A stretch of DNA of 6,389 nucleotides from a bacterium (GTDB lineage Bacteria > Patescibacteriota > Minisyncoccia > Phycocordibacterales > Phycocordibacteraceae). The notes under the pieces were generated by a model. That model was not told the DNA's origin and did not search any database. It saw nothing but the letters and a program-made list of their open reading frames with translations. The stretch spans positions 1-6,389 of the forward strand of contig JAKAGD010000041.1 of assembly GCA_021817685.1 (NCBI GenBank). Direction: 5' to 3'. The translations under genes and the position numbers were made by a program. Below are positions 1-5,498 of the stretch, one piece after another. The number at the start of each line of letters is the position of its first letter. Positions within the stretch are counted from its first letter, which is position 1.

Positions 1-1
1 G

Positions 2-394
2 CTCGGCGTTTCGGCGAGCATAGGCGCCGGCGGCGCGGTCATCATTGCGGACGCGACCGGCAACACGGCGACAAAGGGAACGGTCGGACTCTCGAACAAC
101 GTTACGATCAGCGGGAACGGAAGCGCGGGGAGCTTCCCGATGATCATAAGTACGAAGACCGGTTCAAATGCGGTACGGCTCTCCAATAATGCCGTAGGCG
201 TCATCTTGTATGCGCCCTATGGATCCATGGAGATCAGCAACGGCGCCAGTGCGAACCAGGCAACGGCGTATAAATTGGAACTGGAGAACAATGCGAACAT
301 CACATATGTGAACGGCCTGCAGAACGCGAGCTTCTCCAACGGGCCGGGCGGTTCATGGGCGGTTGTTCCCGGCACGTACGCGATAACGCGATGA
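2..394 (+). CDS. C-terminal part of a probable PilX-like pilus-associated surface protein (5'-partial)
   Basis: The frame is open from base 2 to a TGA stop at 392-394, giving 130 visible residues; the start lies upstream of the window. The visible part is rich in Asn, Ser, Gly, Ala and Thr, with repeated short units of the type LSNN/ELENNANITY spaced along it. This suggests a beta-solenoid or stacked beta-strand fold. It ends in a Gly-rich FSNGPGGSW stretch and a short hydrophobic tail. C-termini of this style are familiar to me from parcubacterial proteins annotated as PilX N-terminal-domain pilus assembly proteins, whose N-terminal prepilin-like helix would lie outside the window. Location beside pilB and pilC on the opposite strand agrees with a role as a minor pilin or pilus-associated surface protein. 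No catalytic motif is seen. It could instead be an unrelated secreted beta-helix protein; the assignment rests on recall of the sequence style and on context. Confidence 0.6.
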   Translation, partial: LGVSASIGAGGAVIIADATGNTATKGTVGLSNNVTISGNGSAGSFPMIISTKTGSNAVRLSNNAVGVILYAPYGSMEISNGASANQATAYKLELENNANITYVNGLQNASFSNGPGGSWAVVPGTYAITR

Positions 395-401
395 CGATTG
401 A

Positions 402-1616
402 TTAGATAGCGGAGGAGAGCTGGTAGATAGGGGCGATCATCGAGACGGCGAATATGCCGACGAAGGTTCCGATGATGAGCATCAGTATCGGCTCAATGAC
501 GGTCGAGAGGTCTTTCGTTTTCTGGGCGACATCCTCTTCATAGAATTCAGCAGTTTGTTTCAACATATCCGCGACTTTGCCCGTCTCCTCCCCCACGGAG
601 AGCATCTCGCTCATCAGTATCGGATACAGGTTCGTGTGTTCGGAAAACGACAGAGAGAGGGGCTCCCCTTTCCGCACATGTTCTTCGGCTTCTCCGACGA
701 CGCGCGAGAACGTTTCCGCGCGCACGACGTCCTTGGTTATGGAAAGCGCATCAAGCACCGGGACGCCGGCCGCAAGAAGCGAGGAAAGCGTTCGGGATGC
801 GCGGGCGGCGTACGTTTCGCGGACGAGTTCGCCGATGACCGGCACGCGGAGCGCGACCGCGAGCACGATGGCGCTCCCGCGGCGCGAACGAACGAAAGCG
901 ATGCTGCCGACAATGAGCGCGATGAGCGCAACGAGCACCAGAGTGACGTGCGCCACCATGAAGTCCGAGATGGCGACGATGATCCTTGTCGCGAGCGGCA
1001 CCTGCACGCCAAGCGAGGTGAACGTGCTTGTGAGGGTCGGTACGACGTAGATGAGCATCAGAATGCCGACGACGAGCACCGCCGTGATGACGATGGCCGG
1101 ATAGATCATCGCTCCGCGTATCTTCCGCACCAGTTCTTCCGAACGTTCCATCTGGAGGCCGACGACCGTGAGCGAGTCGGAGAGCGAACCGGACTCTTCG
1201 CCCGCGCGCACCATCGCGATGAATATCTTGGGGAACACCTGCGGGTATTTCTCCAGCGACTCATGGAACGAGGAGCCTTTTCTGACCGACTCCGACAGGC
1301 CGACGATGATAGCCCGCAGATGCTTATTGCTCGACTGCCGTTCGATGACGGAGAGCGCGCGCGCGATCGAAAGGCCGGCGGTGAGCATTGCGGAGAGGTT
1401 CTTCGCCATGCGGATGATCTCGGTGCGCTTCACACCGGTGCCGATGCTGTAATTGAGCCACGCGGGAAGGTGGAATCCTCCGTTTGCTTCGGAAATGCCG
1501 ACGACGACCCCGCCCTCGCGCTGGACTTGGTCGTAGACCGCAAATCGCGACGGGGCCTCAATGACGCTCGTGACGTTCGGCGCTCCCTCCTTGCGTATGG
1601 TGACGCTGAACTTCAT
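402..1616 (-). CDS. pilC: Type IV pilus inner-membrane platform protein PilC (type II secretion F family)
   Basis: This 404-residue protein is the polytopic platform of the type IV pilus machine, which couples the cytoplasmic ATPase to pilin insertion and extraction at the inner membrane. It shows the family's duplicated T2SSF domain, at about residues 70-195 and 270-395. Each copy carries the same signature, MVRAGEESGSL (135-145) and MLSVGEETGKV (338-348). Predicted membrane helices are at about 171-192, 220-242 and 375-396, the usual three-helix arrangement, and the length is normal for the family. Residues 1-60 form a soluble N-terminal extension. The ATG at 1616-1614 lies 2 bp after the pilB TAG stop, with no convincing Shine-Dalgarno, so translation is probably coupled to pilB. 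The TAA stop at 404-402 faces the convergent surface-protein gene 7 bp away. No pilM-pilQ genes are visible, as expected in a pared-down CPR pilus locus. Confidence 0.95.
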   Translation of the reverse strand: MKFSVTIRKEGAPNVTSVIEAPSRFAVYDQVQREGGVVVGISEANGGFHLPAWLNYSIGTGVKRTEIIRMAKNLSAMLTAGLSIARALSVIERQSSNKHLRAIIVGLSESVRKGSSFHESLEKYPQVFPKIFIAMVRAGEESGSLSDSLTVVGLQMERSEELVRKIRGAMIYPAIVITAVLVVGILMLIYVVPTLTSTFTSLGVQVPLATRIIVAISDFMVAHVTLVLVALIALIVGSIAFVRSRRGSAIVLAVALRVPVIGELVRETYAARASRTLSSLLAAGVPVLDALSITKDVVRAETFSRVVGEAEEHVRKGEPLSLSFSEHTNLYPILMSEMLSVGEETGKVADMLKQTAEFYEEDVAQKTKDLSTVIEPILMLIIGTFVGIFAVSMIAPIYQLSSAI

Positions 1617-1618
1617 AC

Positions 1619-3367
1619 CTATTCGGTGATGGCGCGCAGGACTTCTTCCATGCTGGTAATGCCGCGCGCCGCCTTGTACAGGCCGTCTTCAAGCATCGTG
1701 AGCATGCCCTCTTTCTTCGCCTGCGCCTCAATGGCGTCCGAGGTGCTTGAGTGGAGGATGATGTCGCGGATGGCGGGCGAAACGGAGAGCACTTCATGGA
1801 TGCCGATGCGGCTCTTATAGCCGTCCTCGCATTCCGCCGAGGGGACGGGGCGATAGAAGTTGATGTCGTCGAGCGTCGTTCCTTTCTTCACGAGCTTTTC
1901 ATCCTCGAGCGCCTTGAACGCGATGGCAAAATCTTCGTCGCTGGCGATCTTTGCGCGCATGGCCGCATCGAGCGTGTAGGCTTCCTTGCCCTCGCAGAGT
2001 TTCCGCACAAGGCGCTGGCCCACGATGACGCGGACGGTGGAGACCAGGAGGAACGGCTCGACGCCCATATCGATGAGGCGCGGGATGGCGCCTGCGGCGC
2101 TGTTGGTGTGGATGGTAGAGAGCACAAGGTGGCCGGTAAGCGCGGCGTTGATGGCCAAGGACGCCGTCTCACCGTCGCGTATTTCGCCGACCATGATGAT
2201 GTCCGGGTCCTGGCGCACGAGCGAACGGAGTCCGTTCGCGAACGTGAAGCCTATTTGCGGATTCACTTGCGTCTGGTTCACGCGCTTCATCTGGTATTCG
2301 ATCGGGTCCTCGACCGTGGAGATGTTCACGTCCGGCTGGTTCAAAATATCGAGCATTGTGTAGAGCGTGGTCGTCTTACCGGAACCGGTCGGTCCTGAAA
2401 TGAGAATGATGCCGGTGGTCTGTTTGAGCGCGTGGTGGATGCGCTCCATGTTCTCGCCGTGGAGTCCGAGCACGTCGAGCGTGAAGCCCTCCCCCGTTTC
2501 GCGCAGGAGGCGCATCACGGTCTTCTCGCCGAAGAACGTCGGAAGAATGGACACGCGGAATGACACGCGATCGGCCTCCGTCTCCATCTTGAAGCGGCCG
2601 TCCTGCGGCAGGCGCTTTTCGTCGAGCTTCAGATTGGAAAGCACCTTGATGCGCGCGACGATGCCCGCCGCCGCCGCCTTCGGAAGCGTCATCGCGTCGT
2701 GGAGGATGCCGTCAATGCGGTAGCGCACCAGAACCTCGGTCTCCATCGGCTCGATGTGGATGTCGGACGCGCCCTGGACGATAGCGTGCCGGAGCAGCGT
2801 GTCCACGATGCGCACGATGGGCAGGTCTTCGGCCATCTTCTTGAGCTCATCGCCCGAGAGGTCCTTCCCTCCTTCCGCGACGACCTGCAATTTACCCGCT
2901 TCGGCGGAGATGATGTCGCCGAACTCATCCTTGAGCGATTTTTGGTACTGCAGGAGCGCGTATTTGATGCTCTCGGTGTCGGTCAGCCGCGGCAATATCT
3001 TCAGCCCCGTCTTTTTGCGCACCGAGTCGATGCTCGCAAGGTCGTCCACGTCGAGCATCGCCACCTCGAGCGAATCGTCCGCTTTTTTGAACGCGATGAT
3101 GTTGTGCGTGCGCGCGATGGGTTCCGGAATGAGCCCGAGTACGTCCGCGGGGACGCGGTGCTCTTTCAGGTTCACGAACGGGATGCCGAGCACGTACGCC
3201 TGAATGCGCCGGAGCGCGTCTTCAGTCAAGGAGCCGCGGGAAACGAGGACATCGCCGAGCGATTGCCCTTTTGCTTTTGCTTCTTCATCGGCGGCGTCGA
3301 TCTCCTTCTTGGCGACAAGCCCCGAATCTATGATGAATTCTTTCAGCTCCCCTTCCGAAACGTGCAT
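1619..3367 (-). CDS. pilB: Type IV pilus assembly ATPase PilB (GspE family)
   Basis: This 582-residue hexameric ATPase powers pilus extension from the cytoplasmic face of the membrane. An N-terminal MshEN/GSPII_E-type domain covers about residues 1-150. It is followed by the N2 domain with the ASDIHIEP motif (200-207), then the ATPase core: Walker A GPTGSGKT (325-332), Asp box STVEDPIEY (350-358), Walker B with DIIMVGEIRD (389-398, catalytic Glu 395) and His box with H420. The usual C-terminal zinc site is reduced: only single cysteines remain at about 458 and 513 where canonical PilB has CxxC pairs. The frame is open upstream to an ATG at 3415, but I chose the ATG at 3367. The protein begins there as MHVSEGELKEF, in keeping with the family N-terminus, and a -10 hexamer TATACT sits 8 bp upstream, so the longer form would extend through the promoter. 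An assembly role is favoured over retraction (PilT) by the N-terminal domain and the length. Confidence 0.95.
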   Translation of the reverse strand: MHVSEGELKEFIIDSGLVAKKEIDAADEEAKAKGQSLGDVLVSRGSLTEDALRRIQAYVLGIPFVNLKEHRVPADVLGLIPEPIARTHNIIAFKKADDSLEVAMLDVDDLASIDSVRKKTGLKILPRLTDTESIKYALLQYQKSLKDEFGDIISAEAGKLQVVAEGGKDLSGDELKKMAEDLPIVRIVDTLLRHAIVQGASDIHIEPMETEVLVRYRIDGILHDAMTLPKAAAAGIVARIKVLSNLKLDEKRLPQDGRFKMETEADRVSFRVSILPTFFGEKTVMRLLRETGEGFTLDVLGLHGENMERIHHALKQTTGIILISGPTGSGKTTTLYTMLDILNQPDVNISTVEDPIEYQMKRVNQTQVNPQIGFTFANGLRSLVRQDPDIIMVGEIRDGETASLAINAALTGHLVLSTIHTNSAAGAIPRLIDMGVEPFLLVSTVRVIVGQRLVRKLCEGKEAYTLDAAMRAKIASDEDFAIAFKALEDEKLVKKGTTLDDINFYRPVPSAECEDGYKSRIGIHEVLSVSPAIRDIILHSSTSDAIEAQAKKEGMLTMLEDGLYKAARGITSMEEVLRAITE

Positions 3368-3375
3368 ATACGCAA

Positions 3376-3381
3376 AGTATA
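3376..3381 (-). promoter_or_regulatory. -10 element of the pilB-pilC promoter, predicting a leaderless mRNA
   Basis: On the minus strand the hexamer TATACT (one mismatch to TATAAT) is followed by the 8 bases TTGCGTAT and then the pilB ATG. Standard spacing puts the transcription start at about the A at 3369, leaving a 5' leader of roughly two bases. At 17 bp upstream the best -35 match is GCCACA (3404-3399), only 3 of 6 to TTGACA. No Shine-Dalgarno sequence can exist in so short a leader. The ppa and clpP starts show the same layout. Confidence comes from the hexamer and the repeated spacing; the transcription start itself is inferred. Confidence 0.65.
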
Positions 3382-3436
3382 GCGCGCCCCGCCCTCCGTG
3401 TGGCGTGCATTTCACACCGCGCAGTTTTGCCGGAAC

Positions 3437-3465
3437 TTGCGGAAGGGGACTCCACCCGCTATATA
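3437..3465 (+). promoter_or_regulatory. Candidate promoter for the 140-residue hypothetical gene
   Basis: A TTGCGG hexamer (3437-3442; TTG plus weak remainder) is followed after exactly 17 bp by TATATA (3460-3465). This would start transcription at about 3472 and give a leader of about 50 bases that contains a Shine-Dalgarno sequence. It lies divergent to the pilB promoter in the same intergenic region, with about 55 bp between the two -35 and -10 zones. The match is only moderate and AT-rich steps are easy to find by chance, so this is a candidate, not a firm call. Confidence 0.45.
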
Positions 3466-3513
3466 TGAATCTGGGTGTTTCTTGCCCGGGGTTTCAAAGA
3501 CAATTTCTTCGAA

Positions 3514-3518
3514 AAGGA
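3514..3518 (+). promoter_or_regulatory. Shine-Dalgarno sequence deciding the start at 3524
   Basis: AAGGA lies 5 bases upstream of the ATG at 3524 and 2 bases upstream of an in-frame GTG at 3521. The spacing selects the ATG. This is the only convincing Shine-Dalgarno sequence before any gene in the window. Confidence 0.65.
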
Positions 3519-3523
3519 ATGTG

Positions 3524-3946
3524 ATGAACAATCATGCAGTGGTAACCGAACTGAACGGACGGCTCATGGCGATAAGCAGGACCGACTTCATCGCTCCTTC
3601 CGCGTCGCGCGAGGGGAATACCTATGTCGTCGGCGAGGTCGGTTTCAGGGTCAAAAGGCTCCACACGCTTTGGAAGATGCTCCTCGAGGAAAATCGAAAG
3701 CTCGCTTCAAAGGATGGTGTGAAAGCCGCCGATCTCGAAATGCGAAGGGAGTTCTGCGATTTCGTGTACCGGGCGCTCCGCCTGCAAGTCTGGCGCGATT
3801 TCCCGGAAGACCTCGCCGGAAAGGCATTCGAGCTCTATGACGATTGGCATGCCGGTCCCAAGGGCGGGAGCGCCCGACCCAGGGAAACCGCCTCTACGAG
3901 GTCGGACGACGTCAGGTTAGGCGACCTCATACACGCCTCCGCCTGA
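3524..3946 (+). CDS. Hypothetical protein of 140 residues, function not recognised
   Basis: I do not recognise this protein. It begins with a short polar/beta-prone region (1-40, including NTYVVGEVGF). A basic amphipathic helical stretch follows (about 42-62, LHTLWKMLLEENRKL), then a second charged helical stretch (67-92) with a single cysteine at 78, then a conserved-looking FPEDLAGKAFELYDDW segment (93-108). The last 30 residues are low-complexity, rich in Gly, Ser, Arg and Asp, and probably disordered. There is no signal peptide or membrane segment, so it is likely cytoplasmic. Codon choice favours G/C in third positions like its neighbours, which supports this frame over an overlapping Arg-rich frame. 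The start was chosen by the AAGGA site at 3514. The frame is open further upstream to an ATG at 3398, but that part would run through the candidate promoter. The gene stands alone: divergent from pilB and closed by a strong terminator before nusA. Confidence 0.75.
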   Translation: MNNHAVVTELNGRLMAISRTDFIAPSASREGNTYVVGEVGFRVKRLHTLWKMLLEENRKLASKDGVKAADLEMRREFCDFVYRALRLQVWRDFPEDLAGKAFELYDDWHAGPKGGSARPRETASTRSDDVRLGDLIHASA

Positions 3947-3961
3947 ATCCGCCCGTCAGCA

Positions 3962-3985
3962 AAAGCCGCCCTCCGGGGCGGCTTT
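3962..3985 (+). terminator. Hairpin terminator after the 140-residue gene (UCCG tetraloop)
   Basis: A perfect 10-bp stem pairs AAAGCCGCCC (3962-3971) with GGGCGGCTTT (3976-3985) around the loop TCCG, which belongs to the very stable UNCG tetraloop class closed by C-G. It starts 15 bases after the TGA stop. The U-tract is only three bases, followed by CCACA, so release may depend on hairpin strength or on NusA. Because the outer pairs are A-T, the element could also act on the opposite strand, though no minus-strand gene ends here. Confidence 0.85.
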
Positions 3986-3993
3986 CCACATCG

Positions 3994-4021
3994 TTGACGG
4001 GGAGAATACATCTGGTATACT
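3994..4021 (+). promoter_or_regulatory. Promoter of the nusA transcription unit
   Basis: TTGACG (3994-3999, 5 of 6 to the -35 consensus), a 16-bp spacer and TATACT (4016-4021, 5 of 6 to the -10 consensus), with an extended -10 TG at 4013-4014. This is the best housekeeping promoter in the window. The expected start is about 4028-4029, giving a leader of about 55 bases before the nusA ATG. It lies 8 bp after the preceding terminator. Confidence 0.85.
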
Positions 4022-4030
4022 TCCCCCTAC

Positions 4031-4087
4031 GTGAATGCCCCTTATGGGGCTTTCTTTATAAAAGTGCGACATACACAATCCATATGA
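4031..4087 (+). CDS. Putative 18-codon leader ORF overlapping the nusA start
   Basis: A GTG at 4031 lies 9 bp after the -10 hexamer, the same spacing seen at the clpP start and one more than at pilB and ppa. The frame reads MNAPYGAFFIKVRHTQSI with the GTG taken as Met, then TGA at 4085-4087 and a second stop TAG directly after. The stop overlaps the nusA start as ATGA (4084-4087), the classic arrangement for translational coupling, and no Shine-Dalgarno precedes nusA. Codons 3-7 cover a small terminator-like hairpin, so a translating ribosome would open it. No amino acid is strongly repeated apart from one Phe-Phe pair. The evidence is positional only: an 18-codon open frame can occur by chance, so this is a hypothesis and not an established gene. 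Confidence 0.35.
   Translation: MNAPYGAFFIKVRHTQSI
4037..4057 (+). terminator. Terminator-like hairpin in the nusA leader, possible attenuator
   Basis: GCCCC (4037-4041) pairs with GGGGC (4046-4050) around the loop TTAT, followed at once by TTTCTTT (4051-4057). This is a short GC stem plus an interrupted U-rich tract, between the promoter and nusA. A 5-bp stem makes a weak terminator, the sort that NusA protein typically enhances, so autoregulation of nusA is an attractive reading. The U-rich part can also pair with the AAAAG that follows, which would weaken termination. Alternatively it is only a leader stem-loop affecting mRNA stability. Confidence 0.5.
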
Positions 4088-5445
4088 TAGACCTCAAAAC
4101 AATCAATGCGGTGCTCGGGGAGTTTGAAGATCGGGGCATCAGCCGCGAGACGATGATAGAAGCCATCGAAAGCGCGATGGCGACCGCCTACAAGCGCGAA
4201 TACGGCAAGCGCGGGCAGGTCATCCGCGCCAAGCTCGACCTCAACACCGGCACCATCTCCTTTGAACAGGTGAAGACCGTCGTGGACGACACGACGGTGC
4301 GTTTCCCGTCCCCGGACGAGGAAATTCCCGAGGAACATCCGCACGGCCACTTCCACGCGGAAGAGGAACAGCTCGCTGAGGGCGAGCTCCCCCGTTTTGA
4401 AGAGGAGAAGCACATTCTGCTTGCGGATGCGAAGCTGATGAAGCGCGGCGTCGAGCTCGGCGAAGAGATCGTTTTCCCGCTTGAGCCGCAGGACGACTTC
4501 GGCCGCATCGCGGCACAGACCGCCAAGCAGGTGGTCATCCAGAAAGTGCGCGAGGCGGAGAAACTCTCCATGATGGAGGAATTCGGCGAGAAGAAGGGCG
4601 AGATCGTGGGCGGCATCGTCCAGCGCATGGAGCGCGGAGCGATTTTCGTAGACCTGGGCCGTACGACCGGCATCATCCCCTACGAGGAGCAGATACCGGG
4701 CGAACGCTACCGCATGGGCGAGCGTATCCGCGCGTATCTTTACGCAGTGGACGAGGGCTTCCGCGGCGTGTACCTGCGCCTTTCCCGCGCGCATCCGAAG
4801 TTCGTCGTGAAGCTGTTTGAAATGGAGGCGCCGGAACTCGCGTCGGGCGCGATAGAAGTGAAGGCGCTTGCGCGCGAACCGGGCAGCCGCACCAAGATAG
4901 CGCTTGCTTCGAAGGATCCGCACGTGGACCCGGTCGGCTCCTTGGTGGGCCAGCGCGGCGTGCGCGTGTCCACGGTGATGAGCGAGCTCGGCGGCGAACG
5001 CATCGACATCATTGAATGGAACGACGATGCGAAAGAATTTGTGAAAGAGGCGCTCTCCCCCGCCACCCCGATAGAGGTCGTGCTCGATGAAGCCGACCAC
5101 CGCGCGACCGTCACCGTTTCCGAAGACGAGCAGTCGCTTGCCATCGGCCGCGGCGGACAGAACGTGCGGCTCGCGGCGAAGCTCACCGGCTGGAACATCG
5201 ACATCGTGTCCACCGGCGGCTCCGAAGTCGCGGAATCCGACGGCGAGACGGTCGCGGTCATCGCGCCCGAAGAGGATCCCGCCATTGCAGCCGGCGTAAT
5301 GCCGACCGAGAGCGTGGAACTCGTCACGGATGAAGCGCCGCAACAGACCGAACTGCCGGCGGAAGAGGAACTGGCAACGCTGCCCGCGAGCGATGAAACG
5401 GTTGCGGATAAAGAAGAAGACCGCGACAAGTCAAAAGACGAATAA
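4084..5445 (+). CDS. nusA: Transcription termination/antitermination factor NusA
   Basis: This 453-residue protein binds RNA polymerase and nascent RNA, and modulates pausing, intrinsic termination and antitermination. The N-terminal RNAP-binding domain spans about 1-165 and is interrupted by an acidic/His-rich insertion at about 73-107, with alternating histidines at 85, 87, 89 and 91. The S1 domain follows at about 170-235 (GEIVGGIVQRMERGAIFVDLG from 172). KH1 lies near 240-320, with its GSLVGQRGVRV loop at 285-295. KH2 lies near 325-378, with AIGRGGQNVRLAAKLTGW at 353-370. Residues 379-453 are an acidic low-complexity tail with no second KH-type or C-terminal repeat domain. The ATG at 4084 is the first start in this frame downstream of the promoter, and the N-terminus MIDLKTINAVLGEFEDRGIS fits the family. 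Upstream in-frame codons back to 3844 cross a terminator and the promoter. The gene is not flanked by rimP or infB here. Confidence 0.96.
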   Translation: MIDLKTINAVLGEFEDRGISRETMIEAIESAMATAYKREYGKRGQVIRAKLDLNTGTISFEQVKTVVDDTTVRFPSPDEEIPEEHPHGHFHAEEEQLAEGELPRFEEEKHILLADAKLMKRGVELGEEIVFPLEPQDDFGRIAAQTAKQVVIQKVREAEKLSMMEEFGEKKGEIVGGIVQRMERGAIFVDLGRTTGIIPYEEQIPGERYRMGERIRAYLYAVDEGFRGVYLRLSRAHPKFVVKLFEMEAPELASGAIEVKALAREPGSRTKIALASKDPHVDPVGSLVGQRGVRVSTVMSELGGERIDIIEWNDDAKEFVKEALSPATPIEVVLDEADHRATVTVSEDEQSLAIGRGGQNVRLAAKLTGWNIDIVSTGGSEVAESDGETVAVIAPEEDPAIAAGVMPTESVELVTDEAPQQTELPAEEELATLPASDETVADKEEDRDKSKDE

Positions 5446-5453
5446 TACAGACC

Positions 5454-5480
5454 AGCGCCGACTTTAAAAAAGTCGGCGCT
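5454..5480 (+). terminator. 12-bp stem-loop after nusA, lacking a U-tract
   Basis: AGCGCCGACTTT (5454-5465) pairs perfectly with AAAGTCGGCGCT (5469-5480) around AAA. It begins 8 bases after the nusA TAA. The base after the stem is G, and GCGCTATAAT follows, so there is no U-tract on this strand; read on the minus strand there is none either. It probably marks the 3' end of the nusA mRNA, by U-less termination or by protecting the 3' end. The downstream arm also occupies the spacer and -35 region of the ppa promoter. Confidence 0.65.
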
Positions 5481-5484
5481 GCGC

Positions 5485-5490
5485 TATAAT
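5485..5490 (+). promoter_or_regulatory. -10 element of the ppa promoter, predicting a leaderless mRNA
   Basis: A perfect TATAAT is followed by the 8 bases CCACGAAT and then the ppa ATG at 5499. The expected transcription start is at about the A at 5497, leaving a leader of about two bases. No good -35 match lies 16-18 bp upstream, where the sequence is the TTTAAA loop region of the nusA stem-loop. The layout matches the pilB promoter, down to the AT just before the ATG. Confidence 0.75.
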
Positions 5491-5498
5491 CCACGAAT

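Noticed and set aside
555..1820. Long open frame of about 420 codons on the + strand, antisense to pilC and the end of pilB
   Set aside because: Its translation is dominated by Arg, Asp, His and Glu with no recognisable domain, and it lies across two certain genes. It is a by-product of GC-rich codon use.
3368..3415. 16-codon in-frame N-terminal extension of PilB
   Set aside because: It would contain the TATACT promoter element, and its residues do not look like a PilB N-terminus.
3465..3524. 19-codon frame ending in TGATG overlap with the 140-residue gene
   Set aside because: Its ATG overlaps the candidate -10 element, so it would not be in the transcript; the gene also has its own Shine-Dalgarno.
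3475..3840. GTG-started frame 9 bp after the candidate -10 TATATA, overlapping the 140-residue gene
   Set aside because: The spacing resembles the leaderless starts, but the product is an Arg/Gly/Pro-rich shadow of the other frame, which has better codon use and a Shine-Dalgarno.
4057..4062. TATAAA in the nusA leader as a second -10 element
   Set aside because: It lacks a matching -35 hexamer, does not have the 8-9 bp distance to a start codon, and is better explained as part of the U-rich tail of the leader hairpin and the bases after it.
3844..4083. 80-codon in-frame N-terminal extension of NusA
   Set aside because: It runs through the end of the preceding gene, a strong terminator and the nusA promoter, and has no similarity to NusA N-termini.
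4042..5343. Open frame of about 430 codons on the - strand, antisense to nusA
   Set aside because: The product is a His/Arg/Ala/Leu-rich mirror of nusA codons with no domain; the NusA frame is unambiguous.
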